This document shows, in pieces, positions 26,972-35,268 of a stretch of 64,000 nt of DNA (position 1 is its first letter; the number at the start of each line of letters is the position of its first letter). Made by a program: the position numbers and the translations under genes. Under the pieces are notes generated by a model. The model searched no databases and was not told the DNA's origin. It saw nothing but the letters and a program-made list of their open reading frames with translations. Origin of the DNA: Bacteriovoracaceae bacterium UBA6261 (GTDB lineage: Bacteria; Bdellovibrionota; Bacteriovoracia; Bacteriovoracales; Bacteriovoracaceae); assembly GCA_002440825.1 (NCBI GenBank), contig DJVH01000085.1, positions 1 to 64,000 of the forward strand, written 5' to 3'.

Positions 26972-27730
26972 CTATTCATCAGAACTATAGTTTAACATTT
27001 TGAGCCCCATTAAGCGGCGATACCAGCTGCGAGGCATTTTCTCGAGTAGAGCAACGATTATTTTCATGCGGAACGGGAAAACGTACAAGACTTTTTTCTT
27101 TTCAATGGCACGCTTGATGAGACGTGCTGCCTTATCTGAACTCATGAGAAAAGGCATTTTGTGATTGTTTTGCTGAGTTAACGGCGTGTCTATAAAACCT
27201 GGAGCGATGGCCGTGACGTTGATTCCTACGCGCTTTAAATCGATGGCGTAAGACTCGCAAAGTTTGAGGACGGCTGCTTTAGAGGCACTGTAAGCGCCGG
27301 CGCCAGGAAGGCCCATAAAGCCCGCAACTGAAGCTGTGGCGACAAGGTGTCCTTTCTTTTTGGGAGTCATGAGTTCGAGGGCGGGTTCAAAAGTATTCAA
27401 AACGCCTTTGACGTTGATGTCGATAATATTGTTGGCGACAGAAAACTGGGGAGTTTTGGATTTGGCGCCGACTGAACGTCCTGCATTAGCAAAAACGATG
27501 TCGAGATTTCCTTGTTCTCCGCCGGCAAAATCAAAGATCGCCGCACGCAGTTCTTCGCGGTTGACGACATCGACCTGGTAGCATTTGAGAAGCTTGTACT
27601 TGTTGCGAATCTCAGAGGGAAATTTCTCTAAATTGCGGGCGCAGACGCCTACGCGATGTCCTTCCTCTAAATAGAGTTTCGCTAGAGCGAGACCGATTCC
27701 CGTTGTTCCGCCGGTAATGAAAATGTTCAC
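26972..27730 (-). CDS. short-chain dehydrogenase/reductase
   Basis: About 252 residues. NAD(P)-binding ITGGTTGIGLALAKLY, NNAG-type NAGRSV, catalytic Ser in ATASVAGFMGLPG and YSASKAAVLKLCES carry the classical SDR layout, and the GFIDTPLTQQN loop follows. A C-terminal hydrophobic, basic stretch (YVFPFRMKIIVALLEKMPRSWYRRLMGL) suggests membrane association, as in the KDSR/DHRS7-like SDR subgroup. Substrate unknown, possibly a lipid. I prefer the GTG at 27730 (GGGG just upstream) over the TTG four codons earlier, since the Rossmann strand begins right after it. Confidence 0.82.
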   Translation of the reverse strand: MNIFITGGTTGIGLALAKLYLEEGHRVGVCARNLEKFPSEIRNKYKLLKCYQVDVVNREELRAAIFDFAGGEQGNLDIVFANAGRSVGAKSKTPQFSVANNIIDINVKGVLNTFEPALELMTPKKKGHLVATASVAGFMGLPGAGAYSASKAAVLKLCESYAIDLKRVGINVTAIAPGFIDTPLTQQNNHKMPFLMSSDKAARLIKRAIEKKKVLYVFPFRMKIIVALLEKMPRSWYRRLMGLKMLNYSSDE

Positions 27731-27841
27731 TGAACCCCACAAAAATCATGAATGATAATGGAAATAGTCTAGGCCTAATAAGCTTTACGGACAATAAGAG
27801 AATATTTGGCAATTTTTTGGACCCTTTTACTCATTTTTAGC

Positions 27842-27870
27842 TTGACGGTAGGGGGCCGGATTCTTTATAT
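27842..27870 (+). promoter_or_regulatory. sigma-70 promoter for tRNA-Asp
   Basis: TTGACG, exactly 17 bp, TTATAT. It is close to the sigma-70 consensus, and the transcript would start about 25 bp before the mature tRNA. The best promoter match in the window. It also contains a G-rich spacer. Confidence 0.7.
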
Positions 27871-27902
27871 TTACCAGACATTCTCATTGATACTACATCC
27901 AC

Positions 27903-27979
27903 GGGGGAGTAGTTAAGTTGGTTATAACGTCTGCCTGTCACGCAGAAGGCCGCGGGTTCGAGTCCCGTCTCTCCCGCCA
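27903..27979 (+). tRNA. tRNA-Asp (anticodon GTC)
   Basis: 77 nt with genomic CCA. Acceptor GGGGGAG pairs with CTCTCCC (one G-U); the anticodon loop CTGTCAC reads GTC, and the T arm GCGGG-TTCGAGT-CCCGT is canonical. Layout matches bacterial tRNA-Asp. It is a single tRNA, with promoter upstream and terminator downstream. Confidence 0.97.
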
Positions 27980-28002
27980 CTTTAAATTTAATTATTACAT
28001 CA

Positions 28003-28030
28003 GGGCTGCTTCATCGCAGCCCTTTTTTTT
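28003..28030 (+). terminator. intrinsic terminator after tRNA-Asp
   Basis: GGGCTGC / GCAGCCC stem (7 bp) with TTCATC loop and eight T residues. Confidence 0.9.
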
Positions 28031-28090
28031 GGCATTTTTAACAAAAAGGCACACCCGGGTTTTCCCTAAAGTGTGCCTGAAAAACATTCC

Positions 28091-29917
28091 TTAATTAACC
28101 CGAACTTCCCTTTCAACAAAGGCTCGCTTCATGATGGGAGTCTGTTCACGGTGATAATGTCTCAATCCATGCTCGGTCTGGCGGTCTTTAGAAAAACTAC
28201 TTACTCGCTTCAGGTACCCGATGACCCGTGTTCCGTAATCCACATTTTCGCTTCCGCACTGACTGCAACGTCGAAGTGTTCGCTTATCAATATTTTCGCA
28301 TTCATTACAAATCGTAATTTTGACGTTCGTGCAGAAATAATTGCATCCTGTCTTTGCCGAAAGTTTAATGATCTTTTTAAAACCTTCCTGATTTAAAGCT
28401 TCATCTAAATTCAAATGCAGAGCTGAACCGCCATCGAGATAACGGTTGATCTTTTCTCCGTGAAGAACGAATTTATCGACAACGTTCGTTCCTTCATCCT
28501 CGACAACGTAAAAATAAGAATTGTAACAATCGCGTGGAACTTTATAACCATCGGCTGCATCCCATTTCGCATTTTTCACACCCAGGTTTTCTGCAGGAAC
28601 AAATTCTGTATTAAACATATGTCCGTAAGTTTTTTTCGCTTCAATGTTTTCATCGTAAATGATTTTCAAAAGATTTCCGGCAAAATGAATATACTCTTCA
28701 TTGTTTCCCGGATTGATCCCCTGTGACTCCGCTGCTTCAACCATTCCATTAATTCCGATGGTCAAAAATTGTTTTTTAAGAGAAATGAATCCCGCTTTAT
28801 AAACCGGGAGCATTCCCGCCTGATAAAAATCTTCCATCAAGCTTTTATAGGCCAGTTGATATTTATGAATCTTCTGAACTTCGGTTTTTAAATCTCTCTT
28901 ATCCTGAATCAGGCGATTCATGTTGATGGTGATGACATTAATAGACCCGGTGGAAACGCCACCTGCTCCCAGAGAGTAGCTGAAAGTATTATCCGATATT
29001 TCATTGCGAAGGCGGCAACAGGAAGCCAGAGAGTCCGCGCTTTTTGACTGATAAATGAAGAATGAATTACCTTTTGCCAACGCCAGAGAACAGCTGTCTG
29101 TGAAATCCTGATCAACCGGACCGTTCTCATCAATCAACATGGCCGCTGTCACAACCGGAAAAGTTAATATGGATTTTTTTCTTTCCTCGTTAAACCAATT
29201 CATAAAATAAAATTGCAATTTCTTTACACTTTCATAATCCGGGCGGTCACCATTCGGGAAAACAAAACTTCCAAACAGACTGTCGAAATAAGCTTGATCG
29301 TAAATGGAAATATTCCAGAAGACCGATTGGTATCCACGGGCAGCTGCGGGTTGATTGATAGAATACACAATATGTTGAAAATGATTTTCAATCATTTTGG
29401 AGTGAGATTCTAAATAATCCCTCCCATAATCTATGCGGGCGAAATGATCAAAATAAAGTAAAAACTCAACTGTCGCAATGGCGCCTGCAAATTGAGCAGA
29501 AACGGCAAAGATCAAATTGATAAATGATCCACAGTAACTTTCAAGATGGTTTGGTGGCAAGGACTCCCCCCCCAGATCCTTTATTCCGTTCAATAAGAAA
29601 GGATACATGGAAATGGAAGCACAGTACGGCTTTAAGGAAGTCTCATCGTGAACATAAATCTCGTGATTGTTGATCTGTCGTAAATATTCATTGGCCAGAT
29701 CAGCTCCGAACATTTTTTCAATCTTATTGAAAACCAATGTGCGGTTGACCTGAATATTTATGTCTTTGTTTAATTCAGCCTCTAAGGTTGCTATATTTTT
29801 AAATGATACGTTTGCATTGGCATCAAACTTCGAGCCACTGGCCGCATTCTCCGCGTCCAAATAATCATTTATAAATTTGATTTTATCAGCAACTTGCTCC
29901 TTCGTTAGTTTCAACAT
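28091..29917 (-). CDS. nrdD: anaerobic (class III) ribonucleoside-triphosphate reductase, catalytic subunit
   Basis: 608 residues. The C-terminus has the glycyl-radical site RVIGYL (Gly in the T-R-V-I-G-Y-L context) and just before it a zinc-binding Cys cluster (CNEC...CSQC). The substrate-site Cys motifs are plausible (SYCGSFINL, SLASCCRLRNEIS). It makes deoxyribonucleotides without oxygen, using a radical generated by NrdG. At 608 residues it is shorter than E. coli NrdD (712), because I see no N-terminal ATP-cone; the sequence starts directly with the reductase part, so allosteric control may differ. It overlaps the nrdG stop by 32 bp. Confidence 0.92.
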   Translation of the reverse strand: MLKLTKEQVADKIKFINDYLDAENAASGSKFDANANVSFKNIATLEAELNKDINIQVNRTLVFNKIEKMFGADLANEYLRQINNHEIYVHDETSLKPYCASISMYPFLLNGIKDLGGESLPPNHLESYCGSFINLIFAVSAQFAGAIATVEFLLYFDHFARIDYGRDYLESHSKMIENHFQHIVYSINQPAAARGYQSVFWNISIYDQAYFDSLFGSFVFPNGDRPDYESVKKLQFYFMNWFNEERKKSILTFPVVTAAMLIDENGPVDQDFTDSCSLALAKGNSFFIYQSKSADSLASCCRLRNEISDNTFSYSLGAGGVSTGSINVITINMNRLIQDKRDLKTEVQKIHKYQLAYKSLMEDFYQAGMLPVYKAGFISLKKQFLTIGINGMVEAAESQGINPGNNEEYIHFAGNLLKIIYDENIEAKKTYGHMFNTEFVPAENLGVKNAKWDAADGYKVPRDCYNSYFYVVEDEGTNVVDKFVLHGEKINRYLDGGSALHLNLDEALNQEGFKKIIKLSAKTGCNYFCTNVKITICNECENIDKRTLRRCSQCGSENVDYGTRVIGYLKRVSSFSKDRQTEHGLRHYHREQTPIMKRAFVEREVRVN

Positions 29918-30395
29918 TCATCTCTCCTTGTGTGTTGTGTGTTTGTGTGATGTTGTTTTTTATGAATGCGTGATTTAATAAAATATTTTTTTCGAGATCC
30001 CAGAATCTTTGATTCGTTGATAGTGAATCGAGTCCACCTAATTCTTCTTTATACGGACCGGTCTTCAAGAAAGTCAGTTCGTGCCTGATTTCATCAGAAA
30101 CATGATCTGCTCCTGTGAATAAACATGTTTTTAATTTTTTCTCTTTGGCTATTTGAAGAAAACGAATGAGTTCTGAATCCCACTCTCCTCCAAAGAAAAC
30201 GACGGTACTGATAAATTCTTCATAGGGAAGAAGAAGTGAGCGGTATAAATTCTCAGTCAATTCATCACCTGTGTTTGTCCATAATTCTTTTGAATGACAT
30301 CCGGGACAACGGTGCGGACAATTAGTGATTTGAAAAATCAGACTAATTTCACCAGGGACTTCTTGTAATGATATGGATGTGCCTAAACATCTCAT
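29886..30395 (-). CDS. nrdG: anaerobic ribonucleotide reductase activating protein (radical SAM)
   Basis: 169 residues with the radical SAM cluster motif NCPHRCPGCHS (Cys26, Cys30, Cys33). The [4Fe-4S] cluster and SAM produce the 5'-deoxyadenosyl radical that makes the glycyl radical on NrdD. FHGGEWDSELI-type GGE motif (VVFFGGEWDSE) is present. Located just before nrdD with a 32-bp overlap, the standard nrdD partner, although here nrdG precedes nrdD. Its start is preceded by GAGG. A 331-bp gap separates it from the divergent chemoreceptor gene. Confidence 0.94.
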   Translation of the reverse strand: MRCLGTSISLQEVPGEISLIFQITNCPHRCPGCHSKELWTNTGDELTENLYRSLLLPYEEFISTVVFFGGEWDSELIRFLQIAKEKKLKTCLFTGADHVSDEIRHELTFLKTGPYKEELGGLDSLSTNQRFWDLEKNILLNHAFIKNNITQTHNTQGEMNVETNEGASC

Positions 30396-30726
30396 GCTTC
30401 TCTACCTCGGAGAATAATTGAGCAATTGTACCTAAGTAGAGATCGGACTTTACCGTTGCGGGACAGTTTTGGAGTTTCACCAAATTCATCAATGCTTAGA
30501 TAATTTCATTTTTATGTTCACAAGAATTGTTGTCAATCAAAGCTCGCTCATCGAGTGAAAACCCACCGAGGGAGTGGATGGAGGGGCCGACTCATTCACT
30601 TCATTCAATGAAATTTATCAATACCATTTAATACGTTACGCGAACTTCCACCTGCAAGTTTTATAAATATTATATCAAGCTTTAAAAATCGTTAACGATA
30701 AGCCTGTCAACAAGAAGAGGTCAAAT
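30396..30726. promoter_or_regulatory. 331-bp divergent intergenic region between nrdG and the chemoreceptor gene
   Basis: No ORF. It must hold the nrdG promoter (minus) and the chemoreceptor promoter (plus). It contains a candidate FNR-type site (30527-30540), perfect palindromes TTCATTCAATGAA (30600-30612; centred on the C) and TCGTTAACGA (30689-30698), and a stretch with possible hairpins (30543-30556: CTCG / CGAG). I do not see a canonical riboswitch and cannot place a -35/-10 pair with confidence. Confidence 0.5.
30527..30540. promoter_or_regulatory. candidate FNR/CRP-family site upstream of nrdG
   Basis: TTGTT-GTCA-ATCAA fits the FNR consensus TTGAT-N4-ATCAA with one mismatch. It lies about 132 bp upstream of the nrdG start, within range for an anaerobically induced promoter. 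FNR control of nrdDG would be expected, but a 14-bp match at this AT content can occur by chance. Confidence 0.35.
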
Positions 30727-32616
30727 ATGGCGTTAAGAACATTTTCAATGAAAGAGAAAATTTTCTCGATTGTTGTTCCACTATTACTATTTATCATCGC
30801 ACTTTGCGCTTACCTCGATTACGGATTTTATAAAGAATGGAAGGCCGCTCAATCTGTTCAAGTACAAGGTGTAAAACAAATTGCTGTCTCAGGCTTCATT
30901 CATGAATTGCAAAAAGAGAGAGCACGCTCTGTTCTCTTTAGTAATAAAGCTGCCTCCAAAGAAGAGCTGGATTCTCAAAGGGGACTAGTAGACAAGCAGT
31001 TTTCGATTTTAAAAGATAAACTCGCTGATGAGTCTGAAGATGTCGCAAAGTTGAGCGATAATCTTTCCAAGACTCGCAAGCTCGTCGATGAGAACGCAGA
31101 AGCGAGCGCCTTCACACCTGGTTTTAAAGAAACGATTTCTTTTGCCATAGCTTTGCAAGTTCATCTGTTTGAATCAGTAAACTTCAATGGTCTTGAAAAG
31201 AAATTCAGCAGTCTAGCCATTTTTGAGAAGGCCAAAGAAAACATGGGGCAGTTAAGAGCTAAACTAAATGCTATTTTTGCCTCTTCTCAACCAATAACTC
31301 CCAAAGATCTCGATCTCATCAGCTCACTCAAAAGTGGTGTTATCGCTAACCTTGAATCTCCCGGTCTGCAACTTTCTCCCGATGGAAAAGCGGAAGTGGA
31401 TAAAATTCTTTCGTCTGATTCCTGGAAAGATATCATAAAAAAATATGAAACAGTTGTAGAGAAATCATCAGTCGGAAATTACGGTGTCAATGCCAAGGAG
31501 TTTTCAGACGCAATTACAAGTCAAATCAATCTCGTGTTTGGTGTTGTCCAGTCTGAACACAAAATTCTTTCTGAGACTCTTGAAACAAAAGAAAACGAAG
31601 CGAAAAGAAATTTTTCTATCGCTATCATCGGTGTCCTTTTACTTTTAAGTATTACGATTGTGACTTCACTAAAAGTCACTAACTCACTGACAAAAGAACT
31701 CACTGACGTCATTGAAGAACTCAATAACAGTACTCCACAATTAACGGCCTCTGCTCAATCACTCAGCAGTCTTAGTACCGAACTTTCTTCAAGCTCCACA
31801 GAACAAGCTGCTGCGGTTCAGGAAACAGCAACCAGTTTGGAAGAAGTGTATGGAATGATCAACAGAAACACAGGAAACTCGGAGACAGCCCGACTGTCTT
31901 CTACTCAAAGTTTGAATCAGGTCACAAGCGGACAGGTTTCGGTAAAAAATATGCTGGATGCCATTCGTAACATTGAAAACAACAATCATTCATTGAATGA
32001 ATTTATCAAGAAGAACAATTCCGATCTTCAGGAAATCGTAAACGTGATCGGAGATATTTCCGAGAAAACCAAAGTCATCAATGACATTGTTTTTCAAACC
32101 AAGCTTCTCTCTTTTAATGCTTCGGTTGAAGCCGCAAGGGCCGGAGAGCAAGGAAAAGGGTTTGCCGTTGTCGCTGAAGAAGTGGGCAATCTTGCCCAGA
32201 TGAGCGGCAACGCTGCCAATGAGATCAAATCATTGCTAGACAGCAGTATTTCAAAAGTCAGCAAAATCGTCGGTGATACAAAAACTCAGGTCGATCACCT
32301 TACTCATGACGGTAGAAACTGCATTGAGATCGGAATGAAGCAGGCCGAAGAATGTACTTCTGCTTTCAACAGCATTCAGGACTCTGTCAGTGAAGTTGAA
32401 AAAATTATCTCTGAAGTCGCGGTAGCTTCTGTTGAACAATCCAAAGGCGTTGAAGAAGTCAATAAGGCCATGACTCAAATTGATCAGGTCACCCATCAGA
32501 ATACAGCTTCTTCACAAATGCTCTCGTCCAATGCAGAACAAGTTCTGCAGCTTTCAGGATCAATCAAATCGACTTCTGATAAATTGTTTTTACTACTTTC
32601 TGGAAAGGCCAGTTAG
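30727..32616 (+). CDS. methyl-accepting chemotaxis protein with NIT sensor domain
   Basis: 629 residues. N-terminal membrane helix at residues about 10-28, a periplasmic region with the NIT domain signature ([23 protein letters not shown]), a second helix at about 293-313 ([20 protein letters not shown]), then a signalling domain with the conserved hairpin ([41 protein letters not shown]). Helices around it are methylation-like. NIT domains sense nitrate and nitrite. No HAMP domain is obvious; the stretch after the second helix ([22 protein letters not shown]) may serve as a linker. Stop overlaps the radical SAM gene stop by 4 bp. Confidence 0.9.
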   Translation: MALRTFSMKEKIFSIVVPLLLFIIALCAYLDYGFYKEWKAAQSVQVQGVKQIAVSGFIHELQKERARSVLFSNKAASKEELDSQRGLVDKQFSILKDKLADESEDVAKLSDNLSKTRKLVDENAEASAFTPGFKETISFAIALQVHLFESVNFNGLEKKFSSLAIFEKAKENMGQLRAKLNAIFASSQPITPKDLDLISSLKSGVIANLESPGLQLSPDGKAEVDKILSSDSWKDIIKKYETVVEKSSVGNYGVNAKEFSDAITSQINLVFGVVQSEHKILSETLETKENEAKRNFSIAIIGVLLLLSITIVTSLKVTNSLTKELTDVIEELNNSTPQLTASAQSLSSLSTELSSSSTEQAAAVQETATSLEEVYGMINRNTGNSETARLSSTQSLNQVTSGQVSVKNMLDAIRNIENNNHSLNEFIKKNNSDLQEIVNVIGDISEKTKVINDIVFQTKLLSFNASVEAARAGEQGKGFAVVAEEVGNLAQMSGNAANEIKSLLDSSISKVSKIVGDTKTQVDHLTHDGRNCIEIGMKQAEECTSAFNSIQDSVSEVEKIISEVAVASVEQSKGVEEVNKAMTQIDQVTHQNTASSQMLSSNAEQVLQLSGSIKSTSDKLFLLLSGKAS

Positions 32617-33830
32617 ACTTTAATCGGTTTTTTAACCAGGCTGTCTGCTAAACAGACAGGGACAAGTACGCCATCTCTGATGGTGGCATCCGGGCAGCTT
32701 CGGCAGATTTCAAAACTGCCATCTGCATGCAACTCAGGTCCTTGTTGAAAGGTAAAATCTTTGTAGCAGATTCTTGCGTCTTTTTTCAAAAGATTAAGCA
32801 GGAAAGAAAACGTTTCGGCCATTACTTTCAACGAGCGGCTCGCAAAAGCATAGTACAGGCAAAACAAAATAGCAGACTTTTGATCCAGGACTTTTCCAAA
32901 TGAGATCGCCTTATTCTTTCCTATTTTATTATTGATATTCTTTTCTACCACGGCTCCAAAGCTTGAACCGATATTCAGGACATAATTCTTTTCAGGTGTC
33001 TTGATGACAAAATTATAATAAACCAGCCAGCGTGCACTTTTATGATCCAGGTTTGATCCCAAATAGCTCACAGGCTCCATCTGATATTTTTCTTTCAGCA
33101 TTTTCCGGATGGATTCAAGCGAGACACCTTGTTTGTACTCTCCTATTGTGCCCGCTGAGTGTTCAGGAGAAAAACTGGCCGAACGGAAACAGCTGCCCAA
33201 TATCTCCGTGGAGGAAATATCGGTGGCGATTTTGGAAAAATCAGTACTGCAGGTAAAAAGACATCGGGTGACGTCCTGGGAATCCAAAGCAAAATCGATA
33301 ATGTCCGGTAACTCTTTTAAATTTTTTTGATATAAAGTCGCGACTAAAGAAGAGATAATACCCGCTCGGGAAATTTTCTCGGTAATCACTTTTCGCAATT
33401 GATTGAACTGTTTTTCTGACGTGTACCCTTTGCCATCAGGTCTGGTCTGAAGAGAATCAATATGTACGTAAATTTCTTTAAGCTGTGCCTGCTTTAACTC
33501 TTTTAAATAGTCTTCAGAAAGAGTCATCCCGTTGCTGGCAATCTGAACTTCCTTACCAAGTGAGCGTATGTGGGAAATTATTTTCATCAAGTGAGGATGA
33601 AGCGTGGGTTCTCCTCCGGCCAGAGTCACCACAGAAATTTTTCGTAGTTCCAGGGCAAGAGCAATCTCGCGCTTTAACTGATCCAATGGTTTAGTATAAG
33701 TATTTTTATCTTTGTAACAGGATTCGCAGGAAATATTGCATTTCTGATTAACCTCAATAACGATATGAGGCACATGCTCGTCCCTGAAAGGGATTTCAAA
33801 AAGCTCACTCTCAATGAGCACTGGCTTCAC
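32613..33830 (-). CDS. radical SAM protein, unknown substrate
   Basis: 405 residues. The N-terminal cluster motif is [11 protein letters not shown] (Cys31, Cys35, Cys38), followed by the GGEP-like AGGEPTLHP and a TIM-barrel pattern. The C-terminus carries a Cys-rich SPASM-like region (ICYKDF, then EICRSCPDA and VPVCLADS), so one or two auxiliary clusters are possible. It may modify a peptide or protein. It overlaps the hemerythrin gene start by 20 bp and follows the korB gene in one minus-strand unit, suggesting joint expression. No small precursor-peptide gene is visible next to it. Confidence 0.82.
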   Translation of the reverse strand: MKPVLIESELFEIPFRDEHVPHIVIEVNQKCNISCESCYKDKNTYTKPLDQLKREIALALELRKISVVTLAGGEPTLHPHLMKIISHIRSLGKEVQIASNGMTLSEDYLKELKQAQLKEIYVHIDSLQTRPDGKGYTSEKQFNQLRKVITEKISRAGIISSLVATLYQKNLKELPDIIDFALDSQDVTRCLFTCSTDFSKIATDISSTEILGSCFRSASFSPEHSAGTIGEYKQGVSLESIRKMLKEKYQMEPVSYLGSNLDHKSARWLVYYNFVIKTPEKNYVLNIGSSFGAVVEKNINNKIGKNKAISFGKVLDQKSAILFCLYYAFASRSLKVMAETFSFLLNLLKKDARICYKDFTFQQGPELHADGSFEICRSCPDATIRDGVLVPVCLADSLVKKPIKV

Positions 33831-34251
33831 TCAATGATTCAGCAATCACAAAAATAAAAGAGCTTTCGCGGGAAGCGTGCTCTCTGTATTTGGTAATTAA
33901 AAAGCTGATATTGTATCCAAGATTGCCGAGGCTGGAATCTTCAGACTCTTTTACGGTTGCAATTTCATTGACGATTTCCAGGACCCGGTTTTCCAGGTCC
34001 CGGTGATCGTCTATGATTTTAGTAATTAAATCTTTGTCTGAATCTGAATGTTGCTTCAGCATCCAAGGATAAAGAACAGTCTCTTCTCTTTTATGATGAA
34101 GACGGCTCAAATCATAGAACAGCTGCATCTGTTCCTGAATCGAAGAAAGTTGCCTGTGAAAATCCGTTTCGGAAATCAATTGTTCCAGATCTTCCAGTTG
34201 ACGATCAATCAATTCATGGTCGCGATTAAGTTCAACAATCAGTTCTTTCAT
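33811..34251 (-). CDS. hemerythrin-domain protein
   Basis: 146 residues in a four-helix pattern with the diiron ligands: DHELIDRQ early, HHKREETVLYPWM (H and E), IDDHRDLENR and YREHASRESS. It can bind O2 or NO, or repair/transfer iron. It starts at the base after the korB stop and overlaps the radical SAM gene by 20 bp. In this operon it could protect oxygen-sensitive Fe-S enzymes or buffer oxygen for them; that is inference. Confidence 0.88.
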   Translation of the reverse strand: MKELIVELNRDHELIDRQLEDLEQLISETDFHRQLSSIQEQMQLFYDLSRLHHKREETVLYPWMLKQHSDSDKDLITKIIDDHRDLENRVLEIVNEIATVKESEDSSLGNLGYNISFLITKYREHASRESSFIFVIAESLSEASAH

Positions 34252-35268
34252 TTAAACCTTCCAGACTTCTCCTGAATAAATAATTTCTTTCAGGGTTTTT
34301 CTACCTTTTTTGGCGACGACATCTTCAATTTGTTTGTCGTAGTCATCGTTATAAGTCGATTGCGCTTTTTCAAAGAGCACACCAATGGCCATTGGGAAAT
34401 GAGGCGGGTTGCTGTATTCGAGCAATTGATAAGCAAGAATTTCGTTATGCTTGTCGTGTACCAGGATATCCTTTTCCGTTACGCCGTTTTCACCGATAGT
34501 TACGACCTCAAGTGAAAAGTTTTTCAGAACAATTCCTTTGTTCTTTTCCTTTCCAAAGATCATCGGCATGCCATGTTCGAGATAGAGACTATTGTCTTCT
34601 CTCGTCTGTCTGTTTGTGTACACATCGTGAACTTTGTCATTGAAGATGACACAGTTCTGGTAGATTTCCAGGAATGAAGCACCTTTGTGTTTATCTGCTT
34701 CAATCATCATATCTGTGATGTGTTTTGGGTCTGTATCGATCGTTTTCGCCAGGAAAGTTACACCTGACCCGAGAGCAAGTTTTCCTGTATTGAATGGATA
34801 ATCCACTGATCCGTGAGGAGATGTTTTTGTCACAGTCCCCTTTTCTGTTGTCGGTGAGTATTGTCCTTTCGTCAGACCGTAAATTTCATTGTTAAAAAGA
34901 AGAATATTGAAATCGATATTTCTTCTCATGGCATGAATGAGGTGATTTCCGCCAATCGACATCCCGTCCCCGTCACCTGTAATAATCCACACAGATAAAT
35001 TTGGATTCGCCACTTTCAGCCCTGAAGCCACTGCAGGAGCTCTACCGTGGATGGTGTGAAAGCCGTAAGTCCCCATGTAGTATGGGAAGCGCGACGAACA
35101 GCCGATTCCCGATACACACACGATGTCTTCTTTCTTTTTTCCGACTTTAGTCAGAGCAAGCTGAAGACTTGAGAGAATCGCGTAGTCCCCGCATCCCGGA
35201 CACCAGCGGACTTCATTGTCGTTACCAAAGTCTTTTTTCTTATATTCAAATGTTGTTGTTTCACTCAT
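34252..35268 (-). CDS. 2-oxoacid:ferredoxin oxidoreductase, beta subunit
   Basis: 338 residues. The TPP-binding core is WCPGCGDYAIL..., GIGCSSRFPYYMGTYGFHTIHGRAPAVASGLKVANP and GDGDGMSIGGNHLIHAMRRN, which match OORB/KorB. It splits 2-oxoglutarate or another 2-oxoacid with CoA and reduces ferredoxin. The alpha subunit is encoded upstream with a 4-bp overlap. The TPP and catalytic motif set is intact. Substrate range (2-oxoglutarate versus pyruvate) is not decided by sequence here, though lengths and the two-subunit form favour the 2-oxoglutarate type. Confidence 0.92.
   Translation of the reverse strand: MSETTTFEYKKKDFGNDNEVRWCPGCGDYAILSSLQLALTKVGKKKEDIVCVSGIGCSSRFPYYMGTYGFHTIHGRAPAVASGLKVANPNLSVWIITGDGDGMSIGGNHLIHAMRRNIDFNILLFNNEIYGLTKGQYSPTTEKGTVTKTSPHGSVDYPFNTGKLALGSGVTFLAKTIDTDPKHITDMMIEADKHKGASFLEIYQNCVIFNDKVHDVYTNRQTREDNSLYLEHGMPMIFGKEKNKGIVLKNFSLEVVTIGENGVTEKDILVHDKHNEILAYQLLEYSNPPHFPMAIGVLFEKAQSTYNDDYDKQIEDVVAKKGRKTLKEIIYSGEVWKV

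Noticed and set aside
30661..30726. Sigma-28 motility promoter before the chemoreceptor
   Set aside because: A TAAA and a CGATAA are present, but the distance and flanking bases do not fit the sigma-28 consensus.
30396..30726. NrdR boxes before nrdG
   Set aside because: I found no pair of sequences close to the NrdR-box consensus at a proper spacing, so control by the NrdR in this window is not supported here.
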